Assembly (NCBI RefSeq): GCF_003952485.1
Contig: NZ_CP034447.1
Coordinates: 3,300,501 to 3,364,500 of the forward strand
Reading direction: 5' to 3'
DNA: 64,000 bases
Source: Mesorhizobium sp. M1E.F.Ca.ET.045.02.1.1
Lineage (GTDB): Bacteria; Pseudomonadota; Alphaproteobacteria; Rhizobiales; Rhizobiaceae
This document shows, piece by piece, positions 49,488 through 58,381 of the stretch (position 1 is its first letter; each line of letters opens with the position of its first letter). A program made the translations under genes and the position numbers. Below the pieces are notes generated by a model, which saw only the letters and a program-made list of their open reading frames with translations, did not search any database and was not told the DNA's origin.

Positions 49488-50948
49488 TCGCTTCCGCACG
49501 GCCGCAATCCCGTCGATCACCTCCAGGCGGCCGGCCCGATTGAGCGTGTGGATCTTCGGATAGGGCCAATCGCCGGCCGCATCGATTGATCGGGGGGGCG
49601 AGAGCCGCACCATCCGCTCGTCGAGTTGCAGCAGCTCGCACAGGCCAAGCCCGCCGCCATAGCCCAGGGTTCCGTCCTGGACCGGAAGGAGGACGCTGCC
49701 CCCGCGGTCGAGGACGAAGGCTCCGCCTGGGCGAGCCATGCGATGGTCGATCAGGATCGGGTTCGCCGGATGTGGCCGCCATGGGCCGGCGAGCGCGGGA
49801 GCGGAGAAAACCACCAGCGTGTCGGAAGTGCTTCCGTGGCCATCCCGATCCGTGGCGAACAGCCAGAGCATGCCTTCATGCTCGAACAAGGTGGCGTCGG
49901 AAATCTCGCCTTCGACCAGCACGGCCTCGGCTATCCAACCGTCCGGGAAACCCGAGGCGCGATAGAGCGTGAGCTTGCCGCTGGCGCTCGCTTCCGGCAG
50001 CATCCAGATCACGCCGTCGCGCTCGAACACCTGCGGGTAGGAAAGGTGGTGCGCTTCCTCCAGCACGACCCGCGGCGCACCGGGAATGCCGTCCGCATCG
50101 AAGGGAACAACGGAGATCACCGCCTTGCCGGTCGCGTGCGGATAATCTTCCACGAAGACGAAGGGCTGATCACGCCACCAAAAGGGGAAAGGATCGGCAT
50201 AGAAATGATCGCCCTGGTCGGGCAGCACCGACCAGCCGGTGCCGAGCTTGCCCGTGTCGGCGACGCCCGGTGCATCAGTGAAGCGGTAGCCTACCCGCCA
50301 GTGCGCATGGCGGAAGCGTGCGCGCCGAAGCGCTTCCCGGCCCAGCCGTGGCAGTGCTGCGCCGAGATAGGCGGATGTGAACCGGCCTCGCTCACCAAGA
50401 CCATGGGTTTCGGTGATTGCCTCGCGTGGCAGCCGGTCGGCGGCGAACGCGCGAGCGACCGATTGAACCAGGGTGACGGCCCGGGCGAACACGTCCTCGG
50501 TGCCGAGTGCGGTGGATTCGCGCTTGTCGACCATCGGCCGCGCCAGGCCCACCACCGTCTTTTTGTCGAGGACGGCCTCGATCACCGGCAGCCTGCCGGC
50601 CGCGACGGCGATTGCGGCCGAGAGATCGGCGCTGGATCCATCGAAGCGAAGGCCGATGGTCGGAACGTCCGATGGGGCCGCGTCGCCGGCAAGGTCGAGC
50701 CTCAGCGCAGCGGGGCGCTTGCCGGGTCGGGCCTGGATTGCTTGCACTGCGGAGCCGAGAAGAGGGCCGCGCCGGCGGAAAAGACGTTGCTCGAACTGGA
50801 AGGCGGCTTTTGCCGTGGCCGGCCAGCTTGCCGGCCCGGGCTGATGCGCAACCGCGACATCGTGGCCGTCCGCCTCCAGCCGCTCTATGGCGACCTGCTG
50901 CCAACGGCGCGGCGCCGATTGCGGAACGATGACCTCGATCGCCAGCAT
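49473..50948 (-). CDS. GIPC glucosaminyltransferase-like protein (beta-propeller-like C-terminus)
   Basis: 491 aa. The N-terminal 200 residues resemble formyl-transferase-like sugar enzymes only loosely. The C-terminal 280 residues match the glucosamine inositolphosphorylceramide transferase-like domain seen in bacterial polysaccharide loci, with repeated beta-propeller-like blades: YADPFPFWWRDQPFVFVEDY, SYPQVFERDGVIWMLPEA, and FEHEGMLWLFATDRDGHG. The enzyme activity in bacteria is unproven. It could transfer a sugar or bind polysaccharide. It is a single leftward gene inside the locus. Confidence 0.72.
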   Translation of the reverse strand: MLAIEVIVPQSAPRRWQQVAIERLEADGHDVAVAHQPGPASWPATAKAAFQFEQRLFRRRGPLLGSAVQAIQARPGKRPAALRLDLAGDAAPSDVPTIGLRFDGSSADLSAAIAVAAGRLPVIEAVLDKKTVVGLARPMVDKRESTALGTEDVFARAVTLVQSVARAFAADRLPREAITETHGLGERGRFTSAYLGAALPRLGREALRRARFRHAHWRVGYRFTDAPGVADTGKLGTGWSVLPDQGDHFYADPFPFWWRDQPFVFVEDYPHATGKAVISVVPFDADGIPGAPRVVLEEAHHLSYPQVFERDGVIWMLPEASASGKLTLYRASGFPDGWIAEAVLVEGEISDATLFEHEGMLWLFATDRDGHGSTSDTLVVFSAPALAGPWRPHPANPILIDHRMARPGGAFVLDRGGSVLLPVQDGTLGYGGGLGLCELLQLDERMVRLSPPRSIDAAGDWPYPKIHTLNRAGRLEVIDGIAAVRKRSAKK

Positions 50949-51250
50949 GTCTTGCCGTCCGCGTCTATTTTCTAATCGGGTTTTCGTAGTTCCGATAATG
51001 AGGAGCGAAAGACTAGCTTAAAAATGCTTACATCCGGGTTACACGCAAAGTCCAACTTCGACTTTGACGTCCACGGCGAAAATTCTTGACTTGCGATCCC
51101 GAACCGGCCGAGGGCCATGCGCCCGGCCGCTTTTGCAACGCAACATTAGCATTTTACGCATATACCAAGATTCCAACAATCCCGGCGACCGATCTTGACC
51201 TGAAACGCAAGACGTCGTCGATAGGCCGCTGTCCAGCCGGTTCGGATCAC
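50949..51250. other. 302-bp A+T-richer intergenic region
   Basis: It separates two divergent genes and is poorer in G+C than the rest (for example CTAGCTTAAAAATGCTTACA near 51013-51032). CTTGACTTGCG near 51087 resembles a -35 box. An open frame from 51086 runs in phase into the next gene, but its first 55 codons have no family similarity and lack a ribosome site. I see no repeat or RNA gene. Confidence 0.4.
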
Positions 51251-52408
51251 ATGTTTGAAGTCACTGCCGAGGATGCGTTCGATTTCCGTTCGACGGAATA
51301 CGCCGAGCTCTTCGCCAATTCGGCGGCGACCGCTTTTCAGCATCCCATATGGCTCGCGCAACTGTATGAGAGGATCGTGCGGCAAGGCGCCGCCACGCCG
51401 CTGATCATCGTCGTACGCGTGCGTGCGAGCGGGAAGCTTGCGATGGTCCTGCCGCTGGTGAGGCGCCGGTACACGCTGCTGAAGGTGGTGGAATTCGCGG
51501 ATATGCGGGTTTCCGACTATGTGTCGCCGGTCGCCGACGAGGAGACCTTCTCACGCATCCTGGCCGACAGCCGCGCAGTCGCAGCAATCCGCAAGCATCT
51601 GCGGCCATACGATCTCTTGCGCATCGGCAAGCTCGCGGATCGCTCGTTGGCGATGGAACGCTTGCTTGGCATCGACAAGCGCGACAGCATGGGCATGAGC
51701 GCCTATTCCAGCAAGCTGGAGCCGACATTCGCCGGCTGGCGTGAGCATCGGCTGGACCAGTCGTATCGCAAGGAGCTCGACAAGAAGTCGCGGCAGCTCA
51801 ACCGGATGGGGGAGGCGCGCTTCGAATGCGTGGACGGCCCGGCCGCCATCCGCACAACATTCGATGCGCTCAGGCTCTATCGCGGCAAACGCTTCGACGG
51901 CAGCAACGGTCCCGCCGACCTTCTGCAACTGCCCTCCTATTTCGATTTCTACCTGGCCGTGGCCAATGAGGGATGCGGCGGCTTCGCCCGCACCTATGCA
52001 TTCTGGATGAACGGCCGGCCGATCGCCGGCGCGCTCGGGCTCGAGCACCGTGGCTCGCTCCTGGTCATTCTCGGCGGCTTCGACGAGGCCGGCTACAGGA
52101 AGCAGTCGATCGGCAGCCTGATGTTCGAGCAGATCGCCCGCGACTGTATCGAGCGCGGCGACCATCACCTCGATTTCACCATCGGCGACGAACCCTACAA
52201 GCGCATCTTCGGCGGACGGCCCTCACCGATGTGGCAAATCTACCGGGCGGGGAGTCCGCTCGGCTACGCGGCGCATATGACGGTGGAGAAAATGCCGGCA
52301 ACCAAGGTGCTGGCGCGGCGCATCCTGGAGGCCGCGCATGTCAAGAAGGCCAAGCCTTCTCCCATCATGGTTCCGTCGGCCTCCGATGAGGCCGCCGAAT
52401 CTTCCTGA
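51251..52408 (+). CDS. GNAT/FemAB-like acyltransferase (CelD/BcsL type)
   Basis: 385-aa cytoplasmic protein. The central part has the tandem GNAT-like pattern of polysaccharide-locus acetyltransferases: YRKELDKKSRQLNRMGEARF (about 176-195), YAFWMNGRPIAGALGLEH (about 251-268), and a helix GYRKQSIGSLMFEQIARDCI, then LDFTIGDEPYKRIFG. It probably attaches an acyl group to a sugar or nucleotide-sugar. I chose ATG 51251 because similarity begins there. It stands alone on the plus strand. Confidence 0.8.
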   Translation: MFEVTAEDAFDFRSTEYAELFANSAATAFQHPIWLAQLYERIVRQGAATPLIIVVRVRASGKLAMVLPLVRRRYTLLKVVEFADMRVSDYVSPVADEETFSRILADSRAVAAIRKHLRPYDLLRIGKLADRSLAMERLLGIDKRDSMGMSAYSSKLEPTFAGWREHRLDQSYRKELDKKSRQLNRMGEARFECVDGPAAIRTTFDALRLYRGKRFDGSNGPADLLQLPSYFDFYLAVANEGCGGFARTYAFWMNGRPIAGALGLEHRGSLLVILGGFDEAGYRKQSIGSLMFEQIARDCIERGDHHLDFTIGDEPYKRIFGGRPSPMWQIYRAGSPLGYAAHMTVEKMPATKVLARRILEAAHVKKAKPSPIMVPSASDEAAESS

Positions 52409-52512
52409 GTAAGATCGTAGCCGCAAAGCCTCGAGGCGTCACGCATCCGAACGTCCATCGCGCGTTGACGGACGCGATTGTCGAGCGCCGGCCCTGGACG
52501 GTGGCGGTGCGA

Positions 52513-53739
52513 TCAACCGACGGCTTCTACGCTCGGTCGCTTGAGGCCGCGCAGCCTCGCGGCAAAGCTCGGGCTCACCTTGTCGATCTCATACAGGATG
52601 CGGCGGCGGCTGAAGTGGACTTGCCGGCGCGCGCGCCAGCGCAGGTCGGTGTCGATGGTCAGACTGCGGCGGAAATTCGCCAGTTGGAGCGCGTGTTCGT
52701 CCATCGCCAGCTTCGCCGGATCGTCGTAGAAAGCGGCGATCTTCGCCGCCGCCATGCCGGGCGTGGCCATCCATTGCGGCACATGCACCATGCATAACCG
52801 TTCCACATCGGTGAGCAGCCGGCTGACGCCCGTTCCGGCGGCCGGACAGGATGTCTGGTAGGCATCGCCTATCAGGACCACGCCGTCGCGTTTGCAATTC
52901 TCGGCAACGGTGATGTCGGTGAGCCAGCTCGAGACACGGTCGATGACTTCGAAATCGCCGAAGGTGTTGATCAGTCCTGGAAGCGTTTCGATGAGCGTTT
53001 CCCGGGGACGGTCGCGCAGCGCCTTGACCCACGGGTCGGTGTGCTCCCGGAAAACAAAGAGATTGGCGCGGGTAACGTCCCCGGCCGGGAAAAAGTTCAG
53101 GTAATCGATCCCGTCCGAGACGCGTTCACCGTAATAGGTCAGCGCAGGGTGCCTGAAGGCGCTCGCGCCCGCCGGACGGACATTGAAGCCGAAGGTCAAC
53201 GATTGCCGCTGGTGGATGGACCGGCGCTCGATACCCACATCGCGCCGCAGGATGTCACCCATGCCCGTGGCGAGCACGAGGAGGCGCGCCGTCACATCTT
53301 CTTGCCCGATGATCGACACGCGCTGCCGCTCGGGGCCAGCCTCCACTCCGCTCACCCGGCCGGCGACGAAGCGTACGGTCTTAGGCAGTTCGGCGCGCAT
53401 CGCGGCGACGAGGTCGTCGTAGAAAATGCCGTAGTGGCAGGCGCGCGTGCGGTCGAGCACCCGTCCCTTGCGCATATTGACGATCTCGTCGAATGCCGCG
53501 GCCGCCGCCGAAAGGCTGTCCAGCAGACCGATTCGGCGCAATTTGTCGATCTGGTCGCCGGCGATCTTCTCGACGCGGAACTCGCGCGGAAAAACGGGAT
53601 AGCGATCGATCAGCGTGACGTGGTAGCCGGACCGCCCAAGCAGGGTCGCGGCAAGCGTGCCTGAGAGCCCGCCGCCGACGATGGCGATCTCCGTATCGGT
53701 TCCTGCCGGCAGCGGACGGAGCGAGTTTTCGGCGGTCAT
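52513..53739 (-). CDS. FAD-dependent oxidoreductase (group A flavoprotein-like)
   Basis: 408-aa flavoprotein. The N-terminal dinucleotide motif is IAIVGGGLSGTLAATLLGRS (18-37) with acidic LIDR following. The second FAD motif is VVLIGDAYQTSCPAAGTGVS (about 315-334), as in p-hydroxybenzoate hydroxylase and halogenase-like enzymes. A monooxygenase or reductase role is likely; the substrate is unknown. Its start overlaps the stop of the WecG-type gene (ATGA at 53736-53739), so the two are coupled. A flavoprotein is unusual in this setting and may modify a lipid carrier or sugar. Confidence 0.85.
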   Translation of the reverse strand: MTAENSLRPLPAGTDTEIAIVGGGLSGTLAATLLGRSGYHVTLIDRYPVFPREFRVEKIAGDQIDKLRRIGLLDSLSAAAAAFDEIVNMRKGRVLDRTRACHYGIFYDDLVAAMRAELPKTVRFVAGRVSGVEAGPERQRVSIIGQEDVTARLLVLATGMGDILRRDVGIERRSIHQRQSLTFGFNVRPAGASAFRHPALTYYGERVSDGIDYLNFFPAGDVTRANLFVFREHTDPWVKALRDRPRETLIETLPGLINTFGDFEVIDRVSSWLTDITVAENCKRDGVVLIGDAYQTSCPAAGTGVSRLLTDVERLCMVHVPQWMATPGMAAAKIAAFYDDPAKLAMDEHALQLANFRRSLTIDTDLRWRARRQVHFSRRRILYEIDKVSPSFAARLRGLKRPSVEAVG

Positions 53740-54698
53740 TGCGAATACCTCAACAGGGCATAGAGAGCGCGGGGATTGGTGGTGAAATAGCGCCAGAAGA
53801 GCCGGCGCGGCTCCATCAGCATGCGCCAGAGCCATTCGAAGCCGGCCTTCTGGACCCAGAGCGGCGCGCGTCGGACCTTGCCGCCAAGATGGTCGAAAAG
53901 GCCGCCGGATGTCTTGATGACCCCGACATTCGAGAGGCGCGACCCGAAGTCGCGCACAAAGATCTGCTCGCGCGGCACGCCGAGGCCGAGCCACAATATG
54001 TCCGGAGCGAGCGCGTCGATTTCATCGAGCTTCTTCTCGAGCGCTTCGCCGGCGAGATAGCCGTGGCTGTGGCCGACGATGCGCAGGCGCGGGTAACTGG
54101 CCTGGATCGCCGCCACGGCCTTGCCGTTCTCGGCCTCCGTGGATCCCAGCAGATAGAAGGTTGCCGCCTCGTTCTCGGCGAGCTTTGCCACGTCGTGGAA
54201 CAGATCGGTGGTGGCCACCCGTTCCGGCAGCGGCGTGCGGCACAAAAGGCGCGAAGCGAGAACAAGCGGCTGGCCGTCGGCGAAGATCTGGTCGGCTTCG
54301 CGAAAGAGGGCGGCTATCTCGGACTTGGCGCGCGCCTGGGCGATGACCTCGCCGTTGGCGGAGGTGAAATAATACGGACGGCTGCCGTGCCGGTGTTGGC
54401 GCGCCGCCGCGATCATCAGGCGGGCGGCGCCCTGCCGGTCGATCACGGTGATGGGCAGCCCGCCAAGCTGCACCGTCGGCAATGCAAGCACGTCCTGCCG
54501 GGATGGCGCTGCCTCCAGCTTCGCCACGGCGCTCACGCTCGTGTGCCCGGTCGAAGTCTGAGGCGGCAACCGAGGAAAATGAGAGGTCTCATGGTTCGCA
54601 GGCGTCACACGTTGGCTGGAATGGAGCGGATCCGGTGCGCCGGTCGTAGCGCCCTCTTGTTCAAAATCTCTTTTTGAACTTTCTAAAACTTTTCGCAT
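53736..54698 (-). CDS. WecG/TagA/CpsF-family glycosyltransferase (GT26)
   Basis: 320 aa. The N-terminal 70 residues are low-complexity and unlike the family, so a later start is possible. The conserved part begins near LGGLPITVIDRQGAARLM (about 78-95). It has the GT26 features FTSANGEVIAQA, the catalytic-site aspartate in IFADGQPLV and the C-terminal GLGVPREQIFV, GGLFDHLGGKVRRAP and GFEWLWRMLMEPRRLFWRY. Such enzymes transfer an N-acetylmannosaminuronate or glucose-type residue onto a lipid-linked primer. It precedes the flavoprotein gene. The A+T-rich region upstream is probably its promoter. Confidence 0.88.
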   Translation of the reverse strand: MRKVLESSKRDFEQEGATTGAPDPLHSSQRVTPANHETSHFPRLPPQTSTGHTSVSAVAKLEAAPSRQDVLALPTVQLGGLPITVIDRQGAARLMIAAARQHRHGSRPYYFTSANGEVIAQARAKSEIAALFREADQIFADGQPLVLASRLLCRTPLPERVATTDLFHDVAKLAENEAATFYLLGSTEAENGKAVAAIQASYPRLRIVGHSHGYLAGEALEKKLDEIDALAPDILWLGLGVPREQIFVRDFGSRLSNVGVIKTSGGLFDHLGGKVRRAPLWVQKAGFEWLWRMLMEPRRLFWRYFTTNPRALYALLRYSQ

Positions 54699-55059
54699 AG
54701 GAGAATTCGCCCCACTCCCCGATATTCAAACTACCCCCTTCATTGCCACCATAAGTAAAAAAAACAAAAAGTTAAGTGATATGTTAATAATTAGTTAATG
54801 TGTAAATTTTGAATCTAATTTTGTACTAATTGAATTCTCGCGACCGCAACTGCAGCTTACTTTTTGCAGATTTGAAGTTGAATTTTTCAGGTGCAAAGTC
54901 GTGACACGGTTGTCGCCGATTGCGGCCAATGGGGCGACTGGTTTCACCGGCGGAAGATCAGTGCGTCCGGGTGCGGACGTGAGCGGCCCACCGATCCTCG
55001 TCAACTGCATCCGCGGGAGGGCTGCTGCTTTGCGGCAGCGGCGCGTTCCCGGCAGCCTG
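54699..55059. promoter_or_regulatory. A+T-rich upstream region of the wecG-type gene
   Basis: 361 bp without a gene. From about 54745 to 54840 the DNA is strongly A+T-rich, with poly-A (AAAAAAAACAAAAAG near 54758-54772) and TTAATAATTAGTTAATGTG near 54784-54802, in sharp contrast to the GC-rich neighbourhood. Such tracts bend DNA and are favoured by xenogeneic or Ros/MucR-type silencers that control rhizobial exopolysaccharide genes. The half beyond 54900 is GC-rich and carries no feature I can name. Confidence 0.5.
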
Positions 55060-55291
55060 TCACATGATGCAGAAGGTCTTGTAGGCATCCACCGCGCTCT
55101 CGTAGTCCCAGAGCTCGTCGGTGGAGCAGTCGCCCCAGCCTTCCTTCTCGCCGCCCGCGGACAGCGAAGGATCGCGCCCGCGAAAAATAGTTGGCGAGGT
55201 GGGCAACGATGTGCGTTGCGCCTGCCTGACGGGCAAACCGGAAATTGTCGGGCGTCAGCGACTCCCGGTAGAGGCCAAGGCCGATCTTCAT
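55060..55291 (-). pseudogene. Truncated, frameshifted sugar-acid dehydratase remnant (TIM-barrel, mannonate dehydratase-like)
   Basis: From ATG 55291 the minus strand reads MKIGLGLYRESLTPDNFRFA, then RQAGATHIVAHLANYF, an N-terminus like that of xylose-isomerase-like TIM-barrel or mannonate-dehydratase proteins. After ANYF the frame breaks. Removing one T from the tttt run restores RGRDPSLSAGGEKEGWGDC and TDELWDYESAVDAYKTFCIM, followed by TGA at 55060. So about 76 codons of one coherent protein remain, with one frameshift and loss of the rest. It lies 4 bp from the end of the SDR gene, where a full-length copy would have been the next operon gene. The family assignment is moderate; the broken frame is seen directly. 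Confidence 0.75.
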
Positions 55292-55295
55292 GGTC

Positions 55296-56081
55296 CTACT
55301 TCACGCCGATGCCGGCGGTCAGGCCGCCGTCTATTTTGTAGTCCGCGCCGGTGCAGAAGCCGGCTTTCGACGAGCACAGAAAGGCGATGAGCTCCGCCAC
55401 TTCCTCCGGTTCGCCGATGCGACCAAGCGGATGGGCGGCGCCGAAGCGCCTGTAGGCCTCCTCGACATCGGCATCGCTGCCGCTTTCACCGCGCGCGGCC
55501 TTCTCGAGAATCGGCGTGCGGATCGAGCCCGGGCTGACCGAATTGACGCGGACGCCGGCCGCCGCGTAGTCGAGCGCCAGCGAACGCGTCAGCGTGTGGA
55601 TGGCGCCCTTGGTCGTGGCGTAGGCGGCGACATTCTGCTGGCAGGCGAAACCCTGCACCGAGGCGACATTGACGATGGCGCCGCCGCCACGCTTGATCAT
55701 CTCGGGGATGCCGAAATGCGCCGTCAGGTAGATCGAGCCGACATTGACCGTCATCGCCTTGTTCCAGGTGTCGAAATCGGTGCTGGTCGCGGTTCCGTAC
55801 GGATGGACTGCCGCCGAATTGACGATGACATCAAGGCCGCCGAAGCGCTCGACGCCGGCCGCGACGGCGTCGCGGACCTGGTCGGAAACGGAGACGTCAG
55901 TGTCGATGACCAGCGCGCCGGCTTCGCAGCTTTCCAGTTCGGCCCTCATCGCGGCATTCGCCGCGCGGTCGATGCCGCAGGCGACGATCGCGGCACCCCC
56001 CGCCGCGAGGCGTCTGGCGGTTGCGAGGCCAATTCCGGTCGTCCCCGTCACCAGGACCACCTTGCCGTCGAAATCCTTCAT
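55296..56081 (-). CDS. SDR-family oxidoreductase, possibly D-mannonate/D-fructuronate oxidoreductase
   Basis: 261-aa SDR with cofactor motif VTGTTGIGLA (one residue shorter than the common TGxxxGIG spacing), NSAA in place of NNAG, catalytic Ser in NVASVQG and YATTK. GIDRAAN after strand two suggests NAD. ATG 56081 has AAGGAG 8 nt upstream. It follows the GntR gene by 13 bp and faces uxuA. In several bacteria an SDR replaces UxuB for fructuronate/mannonate interconversion, which would complement UxuA here; this is inference. Confidence 0.82.
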   Translation of the reverse strand: MKDFDGKVVLVTGTTGIGLATARRLAAGGAAIVACGIDRAANAAMRAELESCEAGALVIDTDVSVSDQVRDAVAAGVERFGGLDVIVNSAAVHPYGTATSTDFDTWNKAMTVNVGSIYLTAHFGIPEMIKRGGGAIVNVASVQGFACQQNVAAYATTKGAIHTLTRSLALDYAAAGVRVNSVSPGSIRTPILEKAARGESGSDADVEEAYRRFGAAHPLGRIGEPEEVAELIAFLCSSKAGFCTGADYKIDGGLTAGIGVK

Positions 56082-56094
56082 TGCGGGAACTCCT

Positions 56095-56832
56095 TCAGTC
56101 ACTGTCGGAAGCCGGTTCTTCCGGCAGGAATCGCAGGGCGAAATCGAGGTGGCGGCTCATCAGGTAGGCGTAGGCCAGCCTGTCGCGCGCGCGCAGCGCA
56201 GCGATGATTTCGTCATGCGCGGCGCGGGTGTCGGCCAGCACCGGACGCATTTCCTTGCCGATAGTCATGATCCGCAGGATCACCGGGGAAAGGAAGGAGT
56301 AGATGTCCGTCAGCATGCGATTGTCCGCCAACGCGACCAGCGCCATGTGGAAATTGAAATCGTTCTCGGCGGCTTCCTCGATCGAGCGGCTCTCGACGAT
56401 CCGGGCATTGATCTCGTCGAGCGCCTCGATCTGCTCGTTCGTGGCATGGAGCACGATGTGGTCGCCGATGCCGACTTCGATGATGCGCCTGAAACCCTGG
56501 ATGTCGGCGAAGGACGAGCGCGAGACATCCATGTGCGCGGCGAAGAAATTCTGGATCGCGATGCTTTGCCCGTCGGCCAGGACGGCGCCGACGCGGGGCT
56601 TTGGCTCGATCAGCCCATAGGTCCGAATGGTGCGCAACGCCTCGCGCACCGTGTTGCGGCTGGCGCCGGTGATCTCGCTGAGCTCGCGCTCCGTCGGCAG
56701 CACGTCGCCGACATTGAGCTGCCGCGCGCGGATGAGGTCGAGGATCCGCCCGGCCGCGGTATCGACCGCGGACCTGCCGCCGGCGCGGCGGGCGACGGCA
56801 TTGTCCCGCACGGCCTGAGAGTTTTCCGACAT
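56095..56832 (-). CDS. GntR/FadR-family regulator of hexuronate genes (UxuR/ExuR type)
   Basis: 245-aa regulator. The N-terminal GntR winged helix has LNVGDVLPTERELSEITGAS and NTVREALRTIRTYGLIE. The helical FCD effector domain carries the metal-binding residues typical of the group, in DFNFHMALV and AAHDEIIAALRARD. ATG 56832 has AGGAG upstream. It is divergent from uxuA, and two perfect copies of a 12-bp motif lie between them, so it probably represses both transcripts and responds to a hexuronate such as fructuronate. Confidence 0.9.
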   Translation of the reverse strand: MSENSQAVRDNAVARRAGGRSAVDTAAGRILDLIRARQLNVGDVLPTERELSEITGASRNTVREALRTIRTYGLIEPKPRVGAVLADGQSIAIQNFFAAHMDVSRSSFADIQGFRRIIEVGIGDHIVLHATNEQIEALDEINARIVESRSIEEAAENDFNFHMALVALADNRMLTDIYSFLSPVILRIMTIGKEMRPVLADTRAAHDEIIAALRARDRLAYAYLMSRHLDFALRFLPEEPASDSD

Positions 56833-56843
56833 CCATTCTCCTA

Positions 56844-56986
56844 ATTGTTGGACCAGAATATCGTATGATTTGGGGGAAAACAATCTGATTCGGACCTGCT
56901 TCGTCGAATTTCGCAGGAATTTGTGAGGCGTTTGTCCCTTAGCGGGCGTCGGATTTTTAATTTGACTCTCATTGTGGTCCAACAAT
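56844..56986. promoter_or_regulatory. Paired GntR operators in the regulator-uxuA divergent promoter
   Basis: ATTGTTGGACCA (56844-56855) and its exact inverse TGGTCCAACAAT (56975-56986) flank the region. Both are near the start of the gene they face: 12 bp before the regulator start and 34 bp before uxuA. The core TTGGACCA/TGGTCCAA fits the GntR/FadR-type operator pattern T-GG-CC-A. Each probably blocks one of the two divergent promoters. Confidence 0.7.
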
Positions 56987-57019
56987 AAGTTGTCGCTCTC
57001 TCGAAGAAGGAAAGCGACG

Positions 57020-58204
57020 ATGGAACAGTGCTGGCGCTGGTATGGCGCGGACGATCCGGTGACACTCGATCATGTCAAGCAGGCGGGTGCGACCGGCGTC
57101 GTCTCGGCCCTGCACGACATCTATGATGGACGCGCCTGGCCGCTGGAAAACATCCTGGAGCGCAAGCGGATCATCGAGGCGGCGGGGCTGACCTGGTCGG
57201 TCGTCGAGAGCATTCCCGTCCACAACTCGATCAAGATCGGCTCGCCGGAACGGTCCCGCTATGTCGGCTTCTACAAGGACACGATCCGCGCGCTCGCCAA
57301 GGCCGGCATCGCGACGATCTGCTACAATTTCATGCCGGTGGTCGACTGGACCCGCACGGATCTGGCCTATCGCCTTCCGACCACCGGTTATGCGTTGCGC
57401 TTCGACGCGATCGATTTCGCGGCTTACGACCTGTTCGTGCTGAAGCGCAGCAATGCCGAGGCCGGCTACACGTCCGCCCGCATCGCCGAGGCGCAATCGC
57501 GGCTGAAGGAACTCGGCGACGAGAAGATCGACAGGATCGAGCGCAACCTCATCGCCGGCCTGCCCGCCACCGAGCGCAGCTACAACCGCGACAGCTTTCG
57601 CGAGGCGCTGGCCGAATACGATTCGATCGGGCCGAGGGAATTGCGCGACAACCTCGCCTGGTTTCTGCGCGAGATCATTCCGGTGGCCGAACAGGAAGGG
57701 GTGCGCATGTGCATCCATCCCGACGATCCGCCCTTCTCGCTTTACGGCCTGCCGCGCATCGTTTCGACCGCCGAGGATGCGCGCTTTATCCTGGCCGCCG
57801 TCGACAGCCCGGCCAACGGGCTGACGTTCTGCACCGGCTCCTATGGCACGCGCGCCGACAACGACATCGTCGCCATGGTCAAGGAATTCGCCGGCCGCAT
57901 CCATTTCGTCCATCTGCGCAACGTCACCATCGAGGATGACGGCTCGTTCCACGAGGCCGAGCATCTCGAGGGCGGCACCGACATGGCGCATGTCATCCTT
58001 GCGCTGATGCAAGAGGAGGCGCGCCGCCGGAAGGAAGGCCGTGCCGACTGGCGCATTCCGATGCGGCCGGATCATGGACATCTGCTCGCCGACGACATCG
58101 GCAAGACCAGGATCAATCCCGGCTACTCGCTGATCGGCCGGCTGAAGGGCCTTGCCGAACTGCGCGGCATCATGCGGGCCGTCGAGCGGTTTGGGTTGGC
58201 TTGA
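57020..58204 (+). CDS. uxuA: Mannonate dehydratase
   Basis: 394 aa, the same length as Escherichia coli UxuA. It dehydrates D-mannonate to 2-keto-3-deoxy-D-gluconate in glucuronate breakdown. The start [20 protein letters not shown] and the following [12 protein letters not shown] match the family closely. [18 protein letters not shown] (about 231-248) and IHFVHLRNV (about 295-303) hold the metal-binding His/Asp, and RPDHGHLL (about 354-361) the C-terminal site. ATG 57020 has AAGGA 8 nt upstream; the open frame further upstream covers the operator. Divergent from the GntR regulator. Confidence 0.95.
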   Translation: MEQCWRWYGADDPVTLDHVKQAGATGVVSALHDIYDGRAWPLENILERKRIIEAAGLTWSVVESIPVHNSIKIGSPERSRYVGFYKDTIRALAKAGIATICYNFMPVVDWTRTDLAYRLPTTGYALRFDAIDFAAYDLFVLKRSNAEAGYTSARIAEAQSRLKELGDEKIDRIERNLIAGLPATERSYNRDSFREALAEYDSIGPRELRDNLAWFLREIIPVAEQEGVRMCIHPDDPPFSLYGLPRIVSTAEDARFILAAVDSPANGLTFCTGSYGTRADNDIVAMVKEFAGRIHFVHLRNVTIEDDGSFHEAEHLEGGTDMAHVILALMQEEARRRKEGRADWRIPMRPDHGHLLADDIGKTRINPGYSLIGRLKGLAELRGIMRAVERFGLA

Positions 58205-58381
58205 GTCCGGGGAGACTGAGCGGCTTGGTTAACGTTGAAGCCAGCAATCTATTTGAGATCGCGGAGAGAATTTTGCTAGCGGAGGTCCGCCACCGCCGGA
58301 CCCCGGTTGGAAGAGCCCGGCGGCTACCGAGCTCGCCGACTCTGGCGGCGAATTCGCGTGCTCTTTCGACGACGCTTCGGC
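58205..58381. other. 177-bp convergent intergenic region
   Basis: It separates uxuA from the leftward amino-acid transporter operon. Short inverted stretches are present (for example GGTCCGCCACCGCCGGACC at 58284-58302, with a 7-bp pairing GGTCCGC/CCGGACC that is imperfect). A small hairpin terminator is possible, but there is no T-tract. No gene is visible. Confidence 0.35.

Noticed and set aside
51086-51250. N-terminal extension of the FemAB-like protein
   Set aside because: The 55 extra codons lack family similarity and a ribosome site and lie in the A+T-richer promoter region. The similarity starts at ATG 51251.
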